64,000 nt of DNA from Tropicimonas sp047971885 (lineage in GTDB: Bacteria; Pseudomonadota; Alphaproteobacteria; Rhodobacterales; Rhodobacteraceae). A model generated the notes under the pieces. The model was not told the origin of the DNA. It saw only the letters and a program-made list of their open reading frames with translations, and did no database searches. The first letter of the stretch is position 1. Each line of letters begins with the position of its first letter. Both the position numbers and the translations under genes were made by a program. Below are positions 1 through 8,661 of this stretch, piece by piece. The stretch covers positions 1 through 64,000 of the forward strand of contig NZ_JBKEAE010000062.1 of assembly GCF_047971885.1 (NCBI RefSeq), in the 5' to 3' direction.

Positions 1-354
1 TCCATCGACTGCCCGACGCTGGTCGAGCTCGAGGACCAGCCGGACCGCTGGGTCGATCTTCACTGGCATTCCGGCCTTCATCCGGCGATCTACACCGTCA
101 CGCTGGAAATGACGATTTCAAACGACGCGGGCGTTCTCGGGCGCATTTGCACATTGATCGGAGAGCAGAAGGCCAATATCTCCGACTTACATTTTATTGA
201 CCGGAAACCGGACTATTATCGCCTCGAAATCGACGTCGACCTGCGCGATGTGGAGCATCTGCACATGGTTCTGACGGCGCTGGAGGCAGACAATGACGTT
301 GCCCAGGTCGCACGGGTTCGCAGGGCCGCACGAAAACCGGCTGACGCGGCCTGA
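1..354 (+). CDS. rsh: RelA/SpoT-family (p)ppGpp synthetase/hydrolase, C-terminal fragment
   Basis: Only the last 117 codons are in the window; the frame is open from base 1. The residues form the C-terminal ACT regulatory domain of Rel/Spo homologues: a short beta strand and turn, then TISNDAGVLGRICTLIGEQ and NISDLHFIDR, which match the ACT pattern of a glycine-containing helix start followed by an N-I-x-x strand. These proteins make and degrade the stringent-response alarmone (p)ppGpp in the cytoplasm; the ACT domain senses the starvation signal. The catalytic HD and synthetase domains lie upstream of the window and cannot be judged. The next gene begins 22 bases downstream on the same strand, so the two are probably cotranscribed. 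Confidence 0.85.
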   Translation, partial: SIDCPTLVELEDQPDRWVDLHWHSGLHPAIYTVTLEMTISNDAGVLGRICTLIGEQKANISDLHFIDRKPDYYRLEIDVDLRDVEHLHMVLTALEADNDVAQVARVRRAARKPADAA

Positions 355-376
355 AACCTTTGGGAGGTCTTGAAGC

Positions 377-1072
377 GTGGTCTTCAAGCGAAGAGACAGG
401 CGGAGCTGGTCGCGCATTGTCGCCGAAACGATCTGGCCGCGCGGCGGGTGGGGGCGTGCGGCGCTCTACATCAAGCACCGCATCCGCCGTCTTCCCGACA
501 CGCCGCACCGCATCGCGCGCGGCATCTTTTCGGGGGTCTTCGTCTCGTTCACGCCCTTCTACGGCCTGCACTTCCTGACCGCTTTCCTTGTTGCCCGTCT
601 GATCGGCGGCAACGCTCTTGCTGCAATGCTGGCGACATTCGTCGGCAATCCGGTCACCTTCCCCTTCATAGCCGCGATCTCGCTCAAGCTCGGCTACTGG
701 CTCCTGGGGCTGAAGCCGGATTCGAAATTCCAGCACGAGCTACAGGCGCATCTTGGATCGGACCGGTTTCAGGAGCACATGAACTCCAACCTGATGACCA
801 AGTTCTCGGGTGCCTTCGCCGATCTGTGGAACAATTTCGAGGCGCTGTTCACCGACGACTTCGCCAACTGGCATCGCCTGTATATCTTCTATCACGAAGT
901 GTTCCTGCCGTTCCTCGTCGGCGGGATCATCCCGGGCATCATTGCCGGGCTGATTGCCTATTACCTCACCCTGCCGGTGATCGCCGCCTACCAGAACCGG
1001 CGGCAGAAACGGTTGCGGCGCAAGGCGGAAAAGCTGCGGGCGGCGAAGCAGAACCTGCCACACCCACGCTGA
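377..1072 (+). CDS. DUF2062 domain membrane protein
   Basis: This 231-residue protein starts at a GTG with a GGGAGG ribosome site about 10 bases upstream. It matches the DUF2062 family: a basic N-terminus, then a segment with GIFSGVFVSFTPFYGLHF and a helix rich in Ala/Gly followed by GNPVTFPF, the family's most recognisable motif. A second hydrophobic hairpin lies near residues 175-205, and the tail is strongly basic (RRQKRLRRKAEKLRAAK). It is probably an inner-membrane protein with about three or four membrane segments. The biochemical function of the family is unknown. It follows the Rel homologue and converges on parC with only nine bases between the stop codons. Confidence 0.85.
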   Translation: MVFKRRDRRSWSRIVAETIWPRGGWGRAALYIKHRIRRLPDTPHRIARGIFSGVFVSFTPFYGLHFLTAFLVARLIGGNALAAMLATFVGNPVTFPFIAAISLKLGYWLLGLKPDSKFQHELQAHLGSDRFQEHMNSNLMTKFSGAFADLWNNFEALFTDDFANWHRLYIFYHEVFLPFLVGGIIPGIIAGLIAYYLTLPVIAAYQNRRQKRLRRKAEKLRAAKQNLPHPR

Positions 1073-1081
1073 GCGATTGTA

Positions 1082-3430
1082 TCAGGTAAAGCGGTTGTCG
1101 CGCGGGAAACCGTGCGGCGGCTGGCGGCCGACGCCGGCGCGCTTGCCGATCCACTGGCTCAGGTTCCGCTCGTGGCGCGTCTGGCCGTTCGGCATCAGCC
1201 ATTTCAGCCCCTCGCCCAGATCGAAGGTGGTGATATCCGACAACCCGCCGTCAAGCTCCAGCATGCCCTGCTTGCCGCGTGCCTGGTTGTATTTCTGGAT
1301 GCGAACCCCCTTGCCGCGCCCCATTTCAGGCAGTTCCCCGACCGGAAAAATCAGGAACTTGCGGTTCTGGCTGATGACGGCCACATGATCGCCCTCCACC
1401 CGCTTGCAGATAACGGCACGCCCGTCGTCGCGAACGTTGAGCACCTGCTTGCCGGCGCGGGTCTGGGCCAGAACCTCGTCGCTCGGCACAACGAACCCGT
1501 CGCCCGCGGCCGAGGCGACCAGCAGCTTTTCACCCGGGCGGTAAATCAGCAGCGCCACGATCTCGGCTTCGTTGGGCAGATCGACCATCAGCCGGACCGG
1601 CTCGCCCATGCCACGCCCGCCAGGTAATGCCGCCGCCGACAGGGTATAGAAGCGCCCGTTCGTGCCGAAGACCAGCAGTCTGTCGGTGGTTTCGGCGTGA
1701 ATCTGGAACCGCCCCTCGTCGCCGTCCTTGAACTTGAGCGCGGTGTCGGGCGCGATATGCCCCTTCATCGCCCGGATCCAGCCCATCTTCGAACAGACGA
1801 CGGTGAGCGGCTCGCGGTCGATCATCGCCTCCAGCGGCACCTCCTCGACCTCGACCGCCTCGGCGAAGCGGGTCCGCCGTGCGCCGCCCTCGGCCTTCTT
1901 GCCGAACCGGGTGCGGATATCCTTCAACTCGTCGGCGATCCGTTCCCATTGCAGGCGGCGGTCGTCGAGCAGGTCCTGCAGGCCGGCGCGCTCTTCCATC
2001 AGCGCGGATTGCTCGGCAAGCAGCTCCATTTCCTCCAGCCGGCGCAGGCTGCGCAGCCGCATGTTGAGGATCGCCTCGGCCTGAACCTCGGAAAGCGAGC
2101 CCTCCTCGCCCTCGGCCAGCCGCGCCGGCGGCCGGTAATCTGCCTCGGATGTCGCGCGGACGAAATCCTGCCCCCAGGCCTCGCGCATCAGCGCATCCCT
2201 GGGTGCCTGATCGTAGCGGATGATATCGATTACCCGGTCGAGGTTCAGGAAGGCGATGATGAATCCTTCCAGCACCTCGAGCCGGTGGTCGATCTTCTCC
2301 ATCCGGTGCTGGGACCGGCGAAGCAGAACCTCCTGCCGGTGGTCGAGGAAGGCGCGCAGCACCTCCTTGAGCGAGCAGACCCTGGGTGTGCGCCCGTCGA
2401 TCAGCACGTTCATGTTCATCGAAAACCGGGTCTCCAGTTCGGAGTTCCGGTAAAGCATGTTCATCAGCACGTCGGGGTCGACATTGCGCGAGCGCGGCTC
2501 GAGCACGATGCGGATATCTTCGGCGCTCTCGTCGCGGACATCGGCGAGGATCGGCACCTTCTTGGTCTGGATCGTCTCGGCGAGCTTCTCGATCAGCTTC
2601 GATTTCTGGACCTGATAGGGGATCTCGGTCACCACGACCTGCCACTGGCCGCGCCCCAGATCCTCGACCCACCAGCGGCAGCGCAGACGGAACGCCCCGC
2701 GCCCGGTGCGATAGGTTTCCGCGATGCTCTCGGGCGGCTCGACGATCACCCCGCCGGTGGGAAAATCGGGGCCGGGAATATAATTCAGCAGCGTGTCGTC
2801 GCGTGCGTCGGGTGTCCTGATCAGGTGCAGACAGGCACCGACAAGCTCGTCGATATTGTGTGGCGGGATATTGGTCGCCATTCCCACCGCGATACCGCTC
2901 GCCCCGTTGGCCAGAAGGTTGGGAAAGGCCGCCGGCAGGACCACCGGTTCGGTCAGCGTGCCGTCGTAATTGTCGCGGAAATCGACCGAATCCTCGGCCA
3001 GCCCCTCCATCAGCGCCTCGGCGGCGGCGGTCAGGCGCGCCTCGGTATAGCGCGGGGCGGCCGGATTGTCGCCGTCGATATTGCCGAAGTTGCCCTGTCC
3101 GTCGACCAGCGGGTAGCGGATGACGAAATCCTGCGCCAGGCGTGCCATCGCGTCATAGATCGCGGCATCGCCGTGGGGGTGGTAATTGCCCATCACATCG
3201 CCCGAGATCTTGGCCGATTTGCGATAGGCGCCGGTCGAGGTCAGGCGAAGTTCGCGCATCGCATAGAGGATGCGGCGATGCACCGGCTTCAGCCCGTCGC
3301 GCGCATCTGGCAGCGCCCGGTGCATGATGGTCGAAAGCGCATAGGTCAGATAGCGCTCGCCAATGGCGCGCCGCAACGGCTCGGCACTCGTCTGATGCCC
3401 GATGTTGGGGTTGTCTGCCTCTTCGCTCAT
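1082..3430 (-). CDS. parC: DNA topoisomerase IV subunit A
   Basis: The 782-residue product is the DNA-cleaving subunit of topoisomerase IV, which unlinks replicated chromosomes together with ParE. The N-terminal breakage-reunion domain shows YALSTIMHRALPDARDGLKP and the catalytic Tyr128 in APRYTEARL; the C-terminal half has the beta-pinwheel repeats, for example near GGRGMGEPVRLMVDLP. ParC is preferred over GyrA because the C-terminal domain is short and no GyrA box (QRRGGKG) is present. The reading frame is open further upstream, but homology starts at the ATG chosen here, as is usual for the family. The quinolone-determining region reads GDAAIYD: Ala89 replaces the Ser of sensitive enzymes, while the acidic Asp93 is kept. 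Confidence 0.93.
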   Translation of the reverse strand: MSEEADNPNIGHQTSAEPLRRAIGERYLTYALSTIMHRALPDARDGLKPVHRRILYAMRELRLTSTGAYRKSAKISGDVMGNYHPHGDAAIYDAMARLAQDFVIRYPLVDGQGNFGNIDGDNPAAPRYTEARLTAAAEALMEGLAEDSVDFRDNYDGTLTEPVVLPAAFPNLLANGASGIAVGMATNIPPHNIDELVGACLHLIRTPDARDDTLLNYIPGPDFPTGGVIVEPPESIAETYRTGRGAFRLRCRWWVEDLGRGQWQVVVTEIPYQVQKSKLIEKLAETIQTKKVPILADVRDESAEDIRIVLEPRSRNVDPDVLMNMLYRNSELETRFSMNMNVLIDGRTPRVCSLKEVLRAFLDHRQEVLLRRSQHRMEKIDHRLEVLEGFIIAFLNLDRVIDIIRYDQAPRDALMREAWGQDFVRATSEADYRPPARLAEGEEGSLSEVQAEAILNMRLRSLRRLEEMELLAEQSALMEERAGLQDLLDDRRLQWERIADELKDIRTRFGKKAEGGARRTRFAEAVEVEEVPLEAMIDREPLTVVCSKMGWIRAMKGHIAPDTALKFKDGDEGRFQIHAETTDRLLVFGTNGRFYTLSAAALPGGRGMGEPVRLMVDLPNEAEIVALLIYRPGEKLLVASAAGDGFVVPSDEVLAQTRAGKQVLNVRDDGRAVICKRVEGDHVAVISQNRKFLIFPVGELPEMGRGKGVRIQKYNQARGKQGMLELDGGLSDITTFDLGEGLKWLMPNGQTRHERNLSQWIGKRAGVGRQPPHGFPRDNRFT

Positions 3431-3486
3431 ACATGCTGTGTACCGAAGGCGCGCCTGAGGAACAAGCGCAACGATCACCCGCAGGC

Positions 3487-3505
3487 GGCCCGCTATGCGC
3501 GGGCC
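3487..3505. other. GC-rich hairpin between parC and the SH3 protein gene
   Basis: GGCCCGC and GCGGGCC form perfect 7-base arms around a 5-base loop. It lies in the 148-base space between two divergently transcribed genes, so it is not an obvious terminator for either. No T tract follows on either strand. It may be an mRNA leader structure or simply chance in GC-rich DNA. Confidence 0.3.
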
Positions 3506-3578
3506 TCTGCCAGGCGATCGTGCTAGATTGCAGCCCCAAATGGATTTTACCGATTCTCTTTTTTGGGGACAGACCTGA

Positions 3579-4196
3579 ATGCTTGGACGATATGTGGCCG
3601 GAACCCTGCTGATTCTCGGTGTTGCCATGCTGGTTGTTCCGGACCGGCCGAGGCAGGCACCGCCACAGACGGCACGCGCCAATCCGGCACCGCCACCGCC
3701 CGCACCACAGGCCCCGGCCGCGCCGCAGGAAGTAGCCCCGCTGGCGACAGACAGCGCCGCCGCCGCAGAGCCGCAGACCCCGGAAGCGCCGGAAGCGCAG
3801 CAACCTTCCGGTATCGAGGCGGCGGTGGCCGCGGCCATGCAATCCGATACCGGCGATTTTTCCCCGGGCAGCGCCACGGTGCCGGCCGGTGACCCGGCGA
3901 GCGATGACGCGCCGGCCACCCGTGTCTGGCAGGGTCTCAGTTCGATCTCGGAAAGCATCACGGACCCCGATCTGCTTTCACCGGGCGAGACGGATCTGTT
4001 CTACGTCACCGGAGCCGAGGTCAACCTGCGTGCCGGCCCCTCCACCGATTACGGCGTGGTGACCACCCTGACGCGCGGCGAACCAGTGGAACTGTTGTCG
4101 GACCCGGGCGGCAACTGGGCCGAGATCCGCATTGCCGCCACCGGTGAGACCGGCTTCATGTCGCGCCGGTTCCTTTCCGCCTCGCCCGGCGGCTAG
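3579..4196 (+). CDS. Membrane-anchored SH3-domain protein
   Basis: The 205-residue protein has three parts. Residues 4-21 are a hydrophobic helix (uncleaved anchor or signal peptide). Residues 25-125 are a low-complexity Pro/Ala/Glu linker. From about residue 140 to 203 there is a bacterial SH3 domain with the diagnostic VNLRAGPSTDYGVV and GNWAEIRI blocks and a terminal GFMSRRFL. Such domains bind peptidoglycan or peptide ligands in the periplasm, and the proline-rich linker would let the domain span the periplasm. No enzymatic domain is present. It is divergent from parC, and an SDR gene follows after 56 bases. The ligand is unknown. Confidence 0.8.
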   Translation: MLGRYVAGTLLILGVAMLVVPDRPRQAPPQTARANPAPPPPAPQAPAAPQEVAPLATDSAAAAEPQTPEAPEAQQPSGIEAAVAAAMQSDTGDFSPGSATVPAGDPASDDAPATRVWQGLSSISESITDPDLLSPGETDLFYVTGAEVNLRAGPSTDYGVVTTLTRGEPVELLSDPGGNWAEIRIAATGETGFMSRRFLSASPGG

Positions 4197-4252
4197 GCTC
4201 TTGCGTCGGCCCGGCCAGCTTGCCATGAGGCTGCGCAGGACAGGAGCGGGCG

Positions 4253-5083
4253 ATGACACGGAAAACGATCCTGATAACGGGCTGTTCCTCGGGCATCGGC
4301 CATGCGGCGGCGCACGGGCTCGGGGCGCGGGGCTGGCGGGTTTTCGCCACCTGCCGCCAGCAGAAGGATGTCGACCGGCTGCGGCTGGAGGGGCTGGAGT
4401 GCCTGCGGCTCGACTATGCCGATCATGACAGCATGACCGCCGCCGTGGGCGAGATATTCAACCGCACCGGCGGGCGGCTGGACGCGCTGTTCAACAACGG
4501 CGCCTTCGGGCTGCCAGGCGCTGTCGAGGACCTGCCGACCGACGGGCTCAGGGCGATCTTCGAGGTCTACCTGTTCGGCTGGCACGAACTGGTCCTGCTG
4601 GTGATTCAGATGGTGCGCGCGCAGGGAGCGGTGCGCATCGTGCAGTGTTCCTCGGTTCTGGGCCTGGTTCCGATGAAATGGCGCGGGGCCTACGTCGCGA
4701 CCAAATATGCGCTTGAAGGTCTGACCGACGTTCTGCGGCTCGAAATGGCCGATACCGGCATCCGGGTGATCCTGATCGAACCGGGGCCGGTGACCTCGCG
4801 CATCCGGGTCAACTCCATCCCCCATTTCGAACGCTGGATCGACTGGCGCGCCTCGCCGCGCGCGGCGCAATACGAGGCCAGCCTGCTGAAGCGGCTCTAC
4901 GAGGATCGCGGGCGCGACCCGTTCGAGCTTCCGCCCGAGGCGGTGGTGCAAAAGCTGCTGCGCGCGCTGGAATCGCCCAATCCGCGCCCCCGGTATTACG
5001 TGACCACCGCCACCCACATCATGAGCGCCCTGCGGCGGCTGCTTCCGACACGCGCACTCGATGCCATCATCCAGCGGGGCTGA
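4253..5083 (+). CDS. Short-chain dehydrogenase/reductase (SDR)
   Basis: A 276-residue classical SDR. The nucleotide-binding TGCSSGIG motif is at residues 9-16, followed by a variant of the structural NNAG motif (NNGA), the catalytic Ser in QCSSVLG, and the YVATK catalytic Tyr/Lys pair. Length and C-terminal extension resemble the SDRs related to retinol/steroid-type dehydrogenases (TGxSSGIGxA, then IEPGPVTS after the active site). It reduces or oxidises a carbonyl/hydroxyl using NAD(P)H; the substrate cannot be read from the sequence. The small two-TM gene follows 60 bases downstream on the same strand. Confidence 0.88.
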   Translation: MTRKTILITGCSSGIGHAAAHGLGARGWRVFATCRQQKDVDRLRLEGLECLRLDYADHDSMTAAVGEIFNRTGGRLDALFNNGAFGLPGAVEDLPTDGLRAIFEVYLFGWHELVLLVIQMVRAQGAVRIVQCSSVLGLVPMKWRGAYVATKYALEGLTDVLRLEMADTGIRVILIEPGPVTSRIRVNSIPHFERWIDWRASPRAAQYEASLLKRLYEDRGRDPFELPPEAVVQKLLRALESPNPRPRYYVTTATHIMSALRRLLPTRALDAIIQRG

Positions 5084-5143
5084 AACGGGGTTCGCAAAGC
5101 GCGGCGCAGGCGGTATGCCTTCGGACAGCCCCGGGAGAATGCC

Positions 5144-5347
5144 ATGTTCAACGATCCGCTGTTCATTCTGGTCGCGATCGCGCTGCTGATCGTTCTGCTG
5201 ATCCTGCTGACGGGGATCGGCGGCTTTGCCCGCGGGGGAGAGTTCAACCGCAGGCACGGCAACCGGATCATGCGCTACCGCATCGTCGCGCAGTTCGTCG
5301 CGATCCTGCTGGTGCTGCTTTTCGTCTTCATCCGCCGAGGAGGCTGA
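5144..5347 (+). CDS. Small twin-transmembrane protein (HIG1-like)
   Basis: This 67-residue protein is two hydrophobic helices (about residues 5-27 and 45-62) separated by a short polar, positively charged loop (GGEFNRRHGNRIMRYR). The arrangement matches the twin-transmembrane HIG1-type proteins found next to PduO-type adenosyltransferases in Rhodobacterales. HIG1-family members elsewhere modulate respiratory complexes, but no function is established for this bacterial branch. Its stop codon is one base before the start of the adenosyltransferase gene, so the two are almost certainly translated from one message. Confidence 0.8.
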   Translation: MFNDPLFILVAIALLIVLLILLTGIGGFARGGEFNRRHGNRIMRYRIVAQFVAILLVLLFVFIRRGG

Positions 5348-5348
5348 C

Positions 5349-5921
5349 ATGGTCGTGCTGAACAAGATCTACACCCGTACCGGTGATGCGGGCGACACCG
5401 CGCTCGGCAACGGAAATCGCGTGCCCAAACATGCGCCACGGGTCGAGGCCTATGGCTCGGTCGACGAATGCAACGCTACCGTCGGACTGGCCCGGCTTCA
5501 TGCCAGCCCGATACTGGATGCGCGGCTGGCCGCCATCCAGAACGACCTGTTCGATCTGGGCGCCGATCTCTGCCGTCCCGAGACGGAACAGGATGCAGGG
5601 GCGGAATACCCGCCGCTGCGCATCGTGCCGGCACAGGTCGCACGGCTGGAAGCCGAGATCGACGGGATGAACGCCGCGCTTGCCGCGCTGCGCAGCTTCA
5701 TCCTGCCCGGCGGCTCGCCGCTGGCGGCGCATCTGCACCTTTGCCGGACCGTCGCGCGACGCACCGAACGGCGCGCGGTCGAACTGGCCGGCAGCGAACC
5801 CATCAACGAAAACGCGGTGAAATACCTCAATCGCCTGTCGGACTGGTTCTTCGTCGCGGCGCGGGTCGCCAACGAGAACGGCGCGGCCGATGTCCTCTGG
5901 GTTCCGGGCGCAAACAGATAG
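5349..5921 (+). CDS. PduO-type ATP:cob(I)alamin adenosyltransferase
   Basis: The 190-residue enzyme transfers the adenosyl group of ATP to cob(I)alamin, making the coenzyme B12 used by mutases. The N-terminal TRTGDAGDTALGNG and VPKHAPRVEAYGSVDE motifs form the ATP-binding site, and YLNRLSDWFFVAAR near the C-terminus is the PduO family signature. The reading frame continues upstream, but this ATG gives the family's normal N-terminus. The product would support adenosylcobalamin-dependent ethylmalonyl-CoA and methylmalonyl-CoA mutases, consistent with the ethylmalonyl-CoA pathway gene mcd in this window; that link is inference. Confidence 0.92.
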   Translation: MVVLNKIYTRTGDAGDTALGNGNRVPKHAPRVEAYGSVDECNATVGLARLHASPILDARLAAIQNDLFDLGADLCRPETEQDAGAEYPPLRIVPAQVARLEAEIDGMNAALAALRSFILPGGSPLAAHLHLCRTVARRTERRAVELAGSEPINENAVKYLNRLSDWFFVAARVANENGAADVLWVPGANR

Positions 5922-6074
5922 ATTGCGGGTACGCGCGACAAAAACGCGGCGTCCGCATCCCGTTGCAGGTCGCTTTTTGGCTGTTGCAGCGCGGAGCGCT
6001 CCGTTAAGCACATTCCCGATGCAACCGCAACGAAACCGCCGGCCCCCCGGGTTGGCCCAAAGGGAGACACGTGA

Positions 6075-6836
6075 ATGAAGGTGCTTGTACCGGTCAAGCG
6101 CGTGATCGACTACAATGTGAAGGTCCGCGTCAAGGCGGACGGGAGCGGCGTCGATCTTGCGAATGTGAAGATGTCGATGAACCCCTTCGACGAAATCGCC
6201 GTCGAAGAGGCGATCCGGCTGAAGGAGAAGGGCGTTGCAAGCGAAGTCGTTGCCGTTTCGGTCGGCGTCAGGCAGGCGCAGGAAACGCTGCGGACCGCGC
6301 TCGCCATGGGGGCGGACCGCGCCATCCTGATCGAGGCGGCCGATGACGTGAACACTGATATCGAACCGCTTGCGGTTGCCAAGATCCTCAAGGCGGTCGT
6401 CGACGAGGAGCAGCCCGGGCTGGTTCTCTGCGGCAAGCAATCGATCGACAACGACATGAACGCCACCGGCCAGATGCTGGCCGCGCTGCTGGGATGGTCG
6501 CAGGCGACCTTTGCCTCCGAACTGGAAATCGAAGGCGACAGCGCGCAGGTCACGCGCGAGGTCGATGGCGGATTGCAGATCATCCGGGTCAAGCTGCCGA
6601 CGGTGGCGACCGTGGATCTGCGCATGAACGAGCCGCGCTATGCCTCGCTGCCCAATATCATGAAGGCGAAGAAGAAGCCGCTCGATATCAGGACCGCCGC
6701 CGATCTCGGCATCGACACCGCGCCGCGCCTCGAAATACTCAAAACCTCCGAGCCCGACGAGCGCAAGGCGGGTGTGATCGTCGGCTCGGTCGACGAGCTT
6801 CTGGTGAAACTCAGGGACGACACGGGGATTATCTGA
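6075..6836 (+). CDS. etfB: Electron transfer flavoprotein beta subunit
   Basis: At 253 residues this is the normal length for EtfB, which binds AMP and the isoalloxazine side of FAD in the ETF heterodimer. The start MKVLVPVKRVIDYN, the MSMNPFDEIAVEEA block, and GKQSIDNDMNATGQMLAALLGW near the middle are family hallmarks. ETF carries electrons from acyl-CoA dehydrogenases to ETF-ubiquinone oxidoreductase in the membrane. A GGGAGA ribosome site precedes the ATG. The stop overlaps the etfA start (TGATG), so translation is coupled. The upstream gap contains a perfect palindrome at 5992-6003. Confidence 0.96.
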   Translation: MKVLVPVKRVIDYNVKVRVKADGSGVDLANVKMSMNPFDEIAVEEAIRLKEKGVASEVVAVSVGVRQAQETLRTALAMGADRAILIEAADDVNTDIEPLAVAKILKAVVDEEQPGLVLCGKQSIDNDMNATGQMLAALLGWSQATFASELEIEGDSAQVTREVDGGLQIIRVKLPTVATVDLRMNEPRYASLPNIMKAKKKPLDIRTAADLGIDTAPRLEILKTSEPDERKAGVIVGSVDELLVKLRDDTGII

Positions 6837-7762
6837 TGGCGGTTCTTCTTCTTGCCGAGGTGACAAATGGCGAACTGGCGCTGGACGCCACCTCGAAGGC
6901 CCTGACGGCGGCAAAACAGCTTGGCGATGTCACCGTGCTCTGTGCCGGTGCCTCGGCTGCGGCGGCGGGCGATGCAGCGGCGAAGCTCGACGGTGTGACC
7001 AGGGTCCTGGTCGCCGAGGACGCCTCGCTCGGCCATCGCCTGGCGGAACCCACGGCGGCGCTGATCGTCGGGATCGCGGGCGATTACAGCCATATCGTCG
7101 CCCCGGCGACGACCGACGCCAAGAACGTGATGCCGCGCGTGGCCGCGCTGCTCGACGTGATGGTGATCCCCGATGTCGTCTCGATTACCGATGCCGAGAC
7201 CTTCGAGCGCCCGATCTATGCGGGCAACGCGCTCGAAACCGTGCGTTCGAAGGACGCGACCAGGGTCCTGACGATTCGCACTTCGGTCTTCGAGGCGACG
7301 GGCGACGGCGGCTCCGCCCCGGTCGAGGCAATCCCAGCGGCAGCCAATCCCGGCGTTTCGGAATGGATCGAAGACAAGGTCGCCGCCTCCGACCGACCGG
7401 AACTGACCTCGGCGCGGATCGTCGTTTCGGGCGGGCGCGGTGTCGGCTCGGAAGCGGATTTCAAGCTGATCGAACAGCTTGCCGACAAGCTCGGCGGCGC
7501 CGTCGGCGCCTCGCGCGCCGCGGTCGATTCCGGCTATGCCCCCAACGACTGGCAGGTCGGCCAGACCGGCAAGGTCGTGGCGCCCGTCCTTTACATCGCG
7601 GTCGGCATTTCGGGAGCGATCCAGCACCTTGCCGGCATGAAGGACAGCAAGGTGATCGTCGCCATCAACAAAGACGAGGAGGCGCCGATCTTCCAGGTTG
7701 CCGATTACGGGCTGGTCGCCGACCTGTTCGATGCCGTCCCCGAGATGATCGAAAAGCTCTGA
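6836..7762 (+). CDS. etfA: Electron transfer flavoprotein alpha subunit
   Basis: The 308-residue alpha subunit supplies most of the FAD-binding domain of ETF. The C-terminal half contains SGGRGVGSEADFKLIEQLAD and LYIAVGISGAIQHLAGMKDS, then VIVAINKDEEAPIFQVADYG, the characteristic FAD site. The ATG used here overlaps the etfB stop by one base. The frame is open much further upstream inside etfB, but that is a shadow. ETF is the expected acceptor for Mcd and other acyl-CoA dehydrogenases. A strong GC hairpin follows 41 bases after the stop. Confidence 0.96.
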   Translation: MAVLLLAEVTNGELALDATSKALTAAKQLGDVTVLCAGASAAAAGDAAAKLDGVTRVLVAEDASLGHRLAEPTAALIVGIAGDYSHIVAPATTDAKNVMPRVAALLDVMVIPDVVSITDAETFERPIYAGNALETVRSKDATRVLTIRTSVFEATGDGGSAPVEAIPAAANPGVSEWIEDKVAASDRPELTSARIVVSGGRGVGSEADFKLIEQLADKLGGAVGASRAAVDSGYAPNDWQVGQTGKVVAPVLYIAVGISGAIQHLAGMKDSKVIVAINKDEEAPIFQVADYGLVADLFDAVPEMIEKL

Positions 7763-7803
7763 ACCCGCGCGCCGGAGCGGCGACACATACCCAGGACTTC
7801 GCC

Positions 7804-7824
7804 GGGGCCGGCAATGCCGGCCCC
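7804..7824. terminator. Bidirectional hairpin between etfA and the DUF6473 gene
   Basis: GGGGCCGGC and GCCGGCCCC are perfect 9-base arms around a 3-base AAT loop. It sits between two convergent genes, 41 bases after the etfA stop and 3 bases from the stop of the opposing gene. No long T tract follows, which is common for terminators in GC-rich alphaproteobacteria. Confidence 0.65.
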
Positions 7825-7827
7825 GCA

Positions 7828-8661
7828 TCATTCGAGAATACGTGCGACGACCGGTGACAGCGACGCCGTGACCTGCCGGTGCAGCGGCACATTGGCGGCG
7901 CGCGCCGCAGCCGGCGCCTCGATGTCGGCATAGCCCAGGCCGGCAAGCGCGTCGTCGCGGGTTTCGGCGCCGGCCACCCCAATGACCCAGTCATCGACAA
8001 GCGGGCGAAGCTCGTCGATCATGTAGCGGTCGACGAATGCCGGGCCGCTCAGCGGGTCGGGTAAGCCGCAGCCGCCGGCCGTCGGCGCCGAAGTGCCGAT
8101 CCACAACAGGACAATCGGGCCGTGGATCTGATCGATCAACTGCCTCATCCGCGCCAGCCATGCCGATTTCAGCTCGTCGACGATCAGGTCGAACTGCGCC
8201 GGGCATTGCCGGAGCAACGACGCGAGAAGATGTCCGGTAAAGGCGAAATCGGTGAAATCGACCGCCGGAAAGGCGGATTTCATCGCCGGCGATACACCGA
8301 TGAAACGGTCGTTGCGTCGCGGATGCACGGTATAGAACCGGTTGGACAGGTTCTGCGCCCCCATCGCCTGAATGACCGTAAGCCGGGCGCCCGTGGCAAT
8401 ACCCAGAAGCTCCGGGTCCTGCACATAGAGATCGATCCCGCCGTTCACGCAGCCGAGATTCACCGCCCGGTATCCGGTTGCCCTTTCGGTCAGTTCGGGG
8501 AACGGAACCTCGACGAACCGGCCGTAGGTTTCCGTGCCGCCGAGAAATGCCACATAGGGCGCATCCAGCGCCTTCCGTGGCCCGCGAAAGCTCTGTTTCG
8601 ATCTGCCATACCGGCATGGACAATAGTCAAGGGCACCATCGCCCGGATGCTCGAAAGCCAT
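7828..8661 (-). CDS. DUF6473 family protein
   Basis: The 277-residue product looks like the DUF6473 proteins of Rhodobacteraceae: an N-terminal block with DYCPCRYGRSKQSFRGP and then PYVAFLGGTETYGRFV, followed by NLGCVNGGIDLYV. The GGTETYG and the later IVLLWIG segments suggest a Rossmann-like or SGNH-like alpha/beta fold, but no catalytic set is certain. No signal peptide is evident. It stands alone, convergent with etfA and divergent from hbd. Function is unknown; an envelope or surface-sugar role is sometimes assumed from the fold and is not shown here. Confidence 0.72.
   Translation of the reverse strand: MAFEHPGDGALDYCPCRYGRSKQSFRGPRKALDAPYVAFLGGTETYGRFVEVPFPELTERATGYRAVNLGCVNGGIDLYVQDPELLGIATGARLTVIQAMGAQNLSNRFYTVHPRRNDRFIGVSPAMKSAFPAVDFTDFAFTGHLLASLLRQCPAQFDLIVDELKSAWLARMRQLIDQIHGPIVLLWIGTSAPTAGGCGLPDPLSGPAFVDRYMIDELRPLVDDWVIGVAGAETRDDALAGLGYADIEAPAAARAANVPLHRQVTASLSPVVARILE

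Noticed and set aside
3487..3505. Terminator at the parC/SH3 junction
   Set aside because: The genes are divergent there, so a terminator has nothing to terminate; kept only as a structural hairpin.
3431..3961. N-terminal extension of parC by about 177 codons
   Set aside because: It runs antisense through the SH3 protein gene, is low-complexity, and ParC homology begins at the ATG at 3430.
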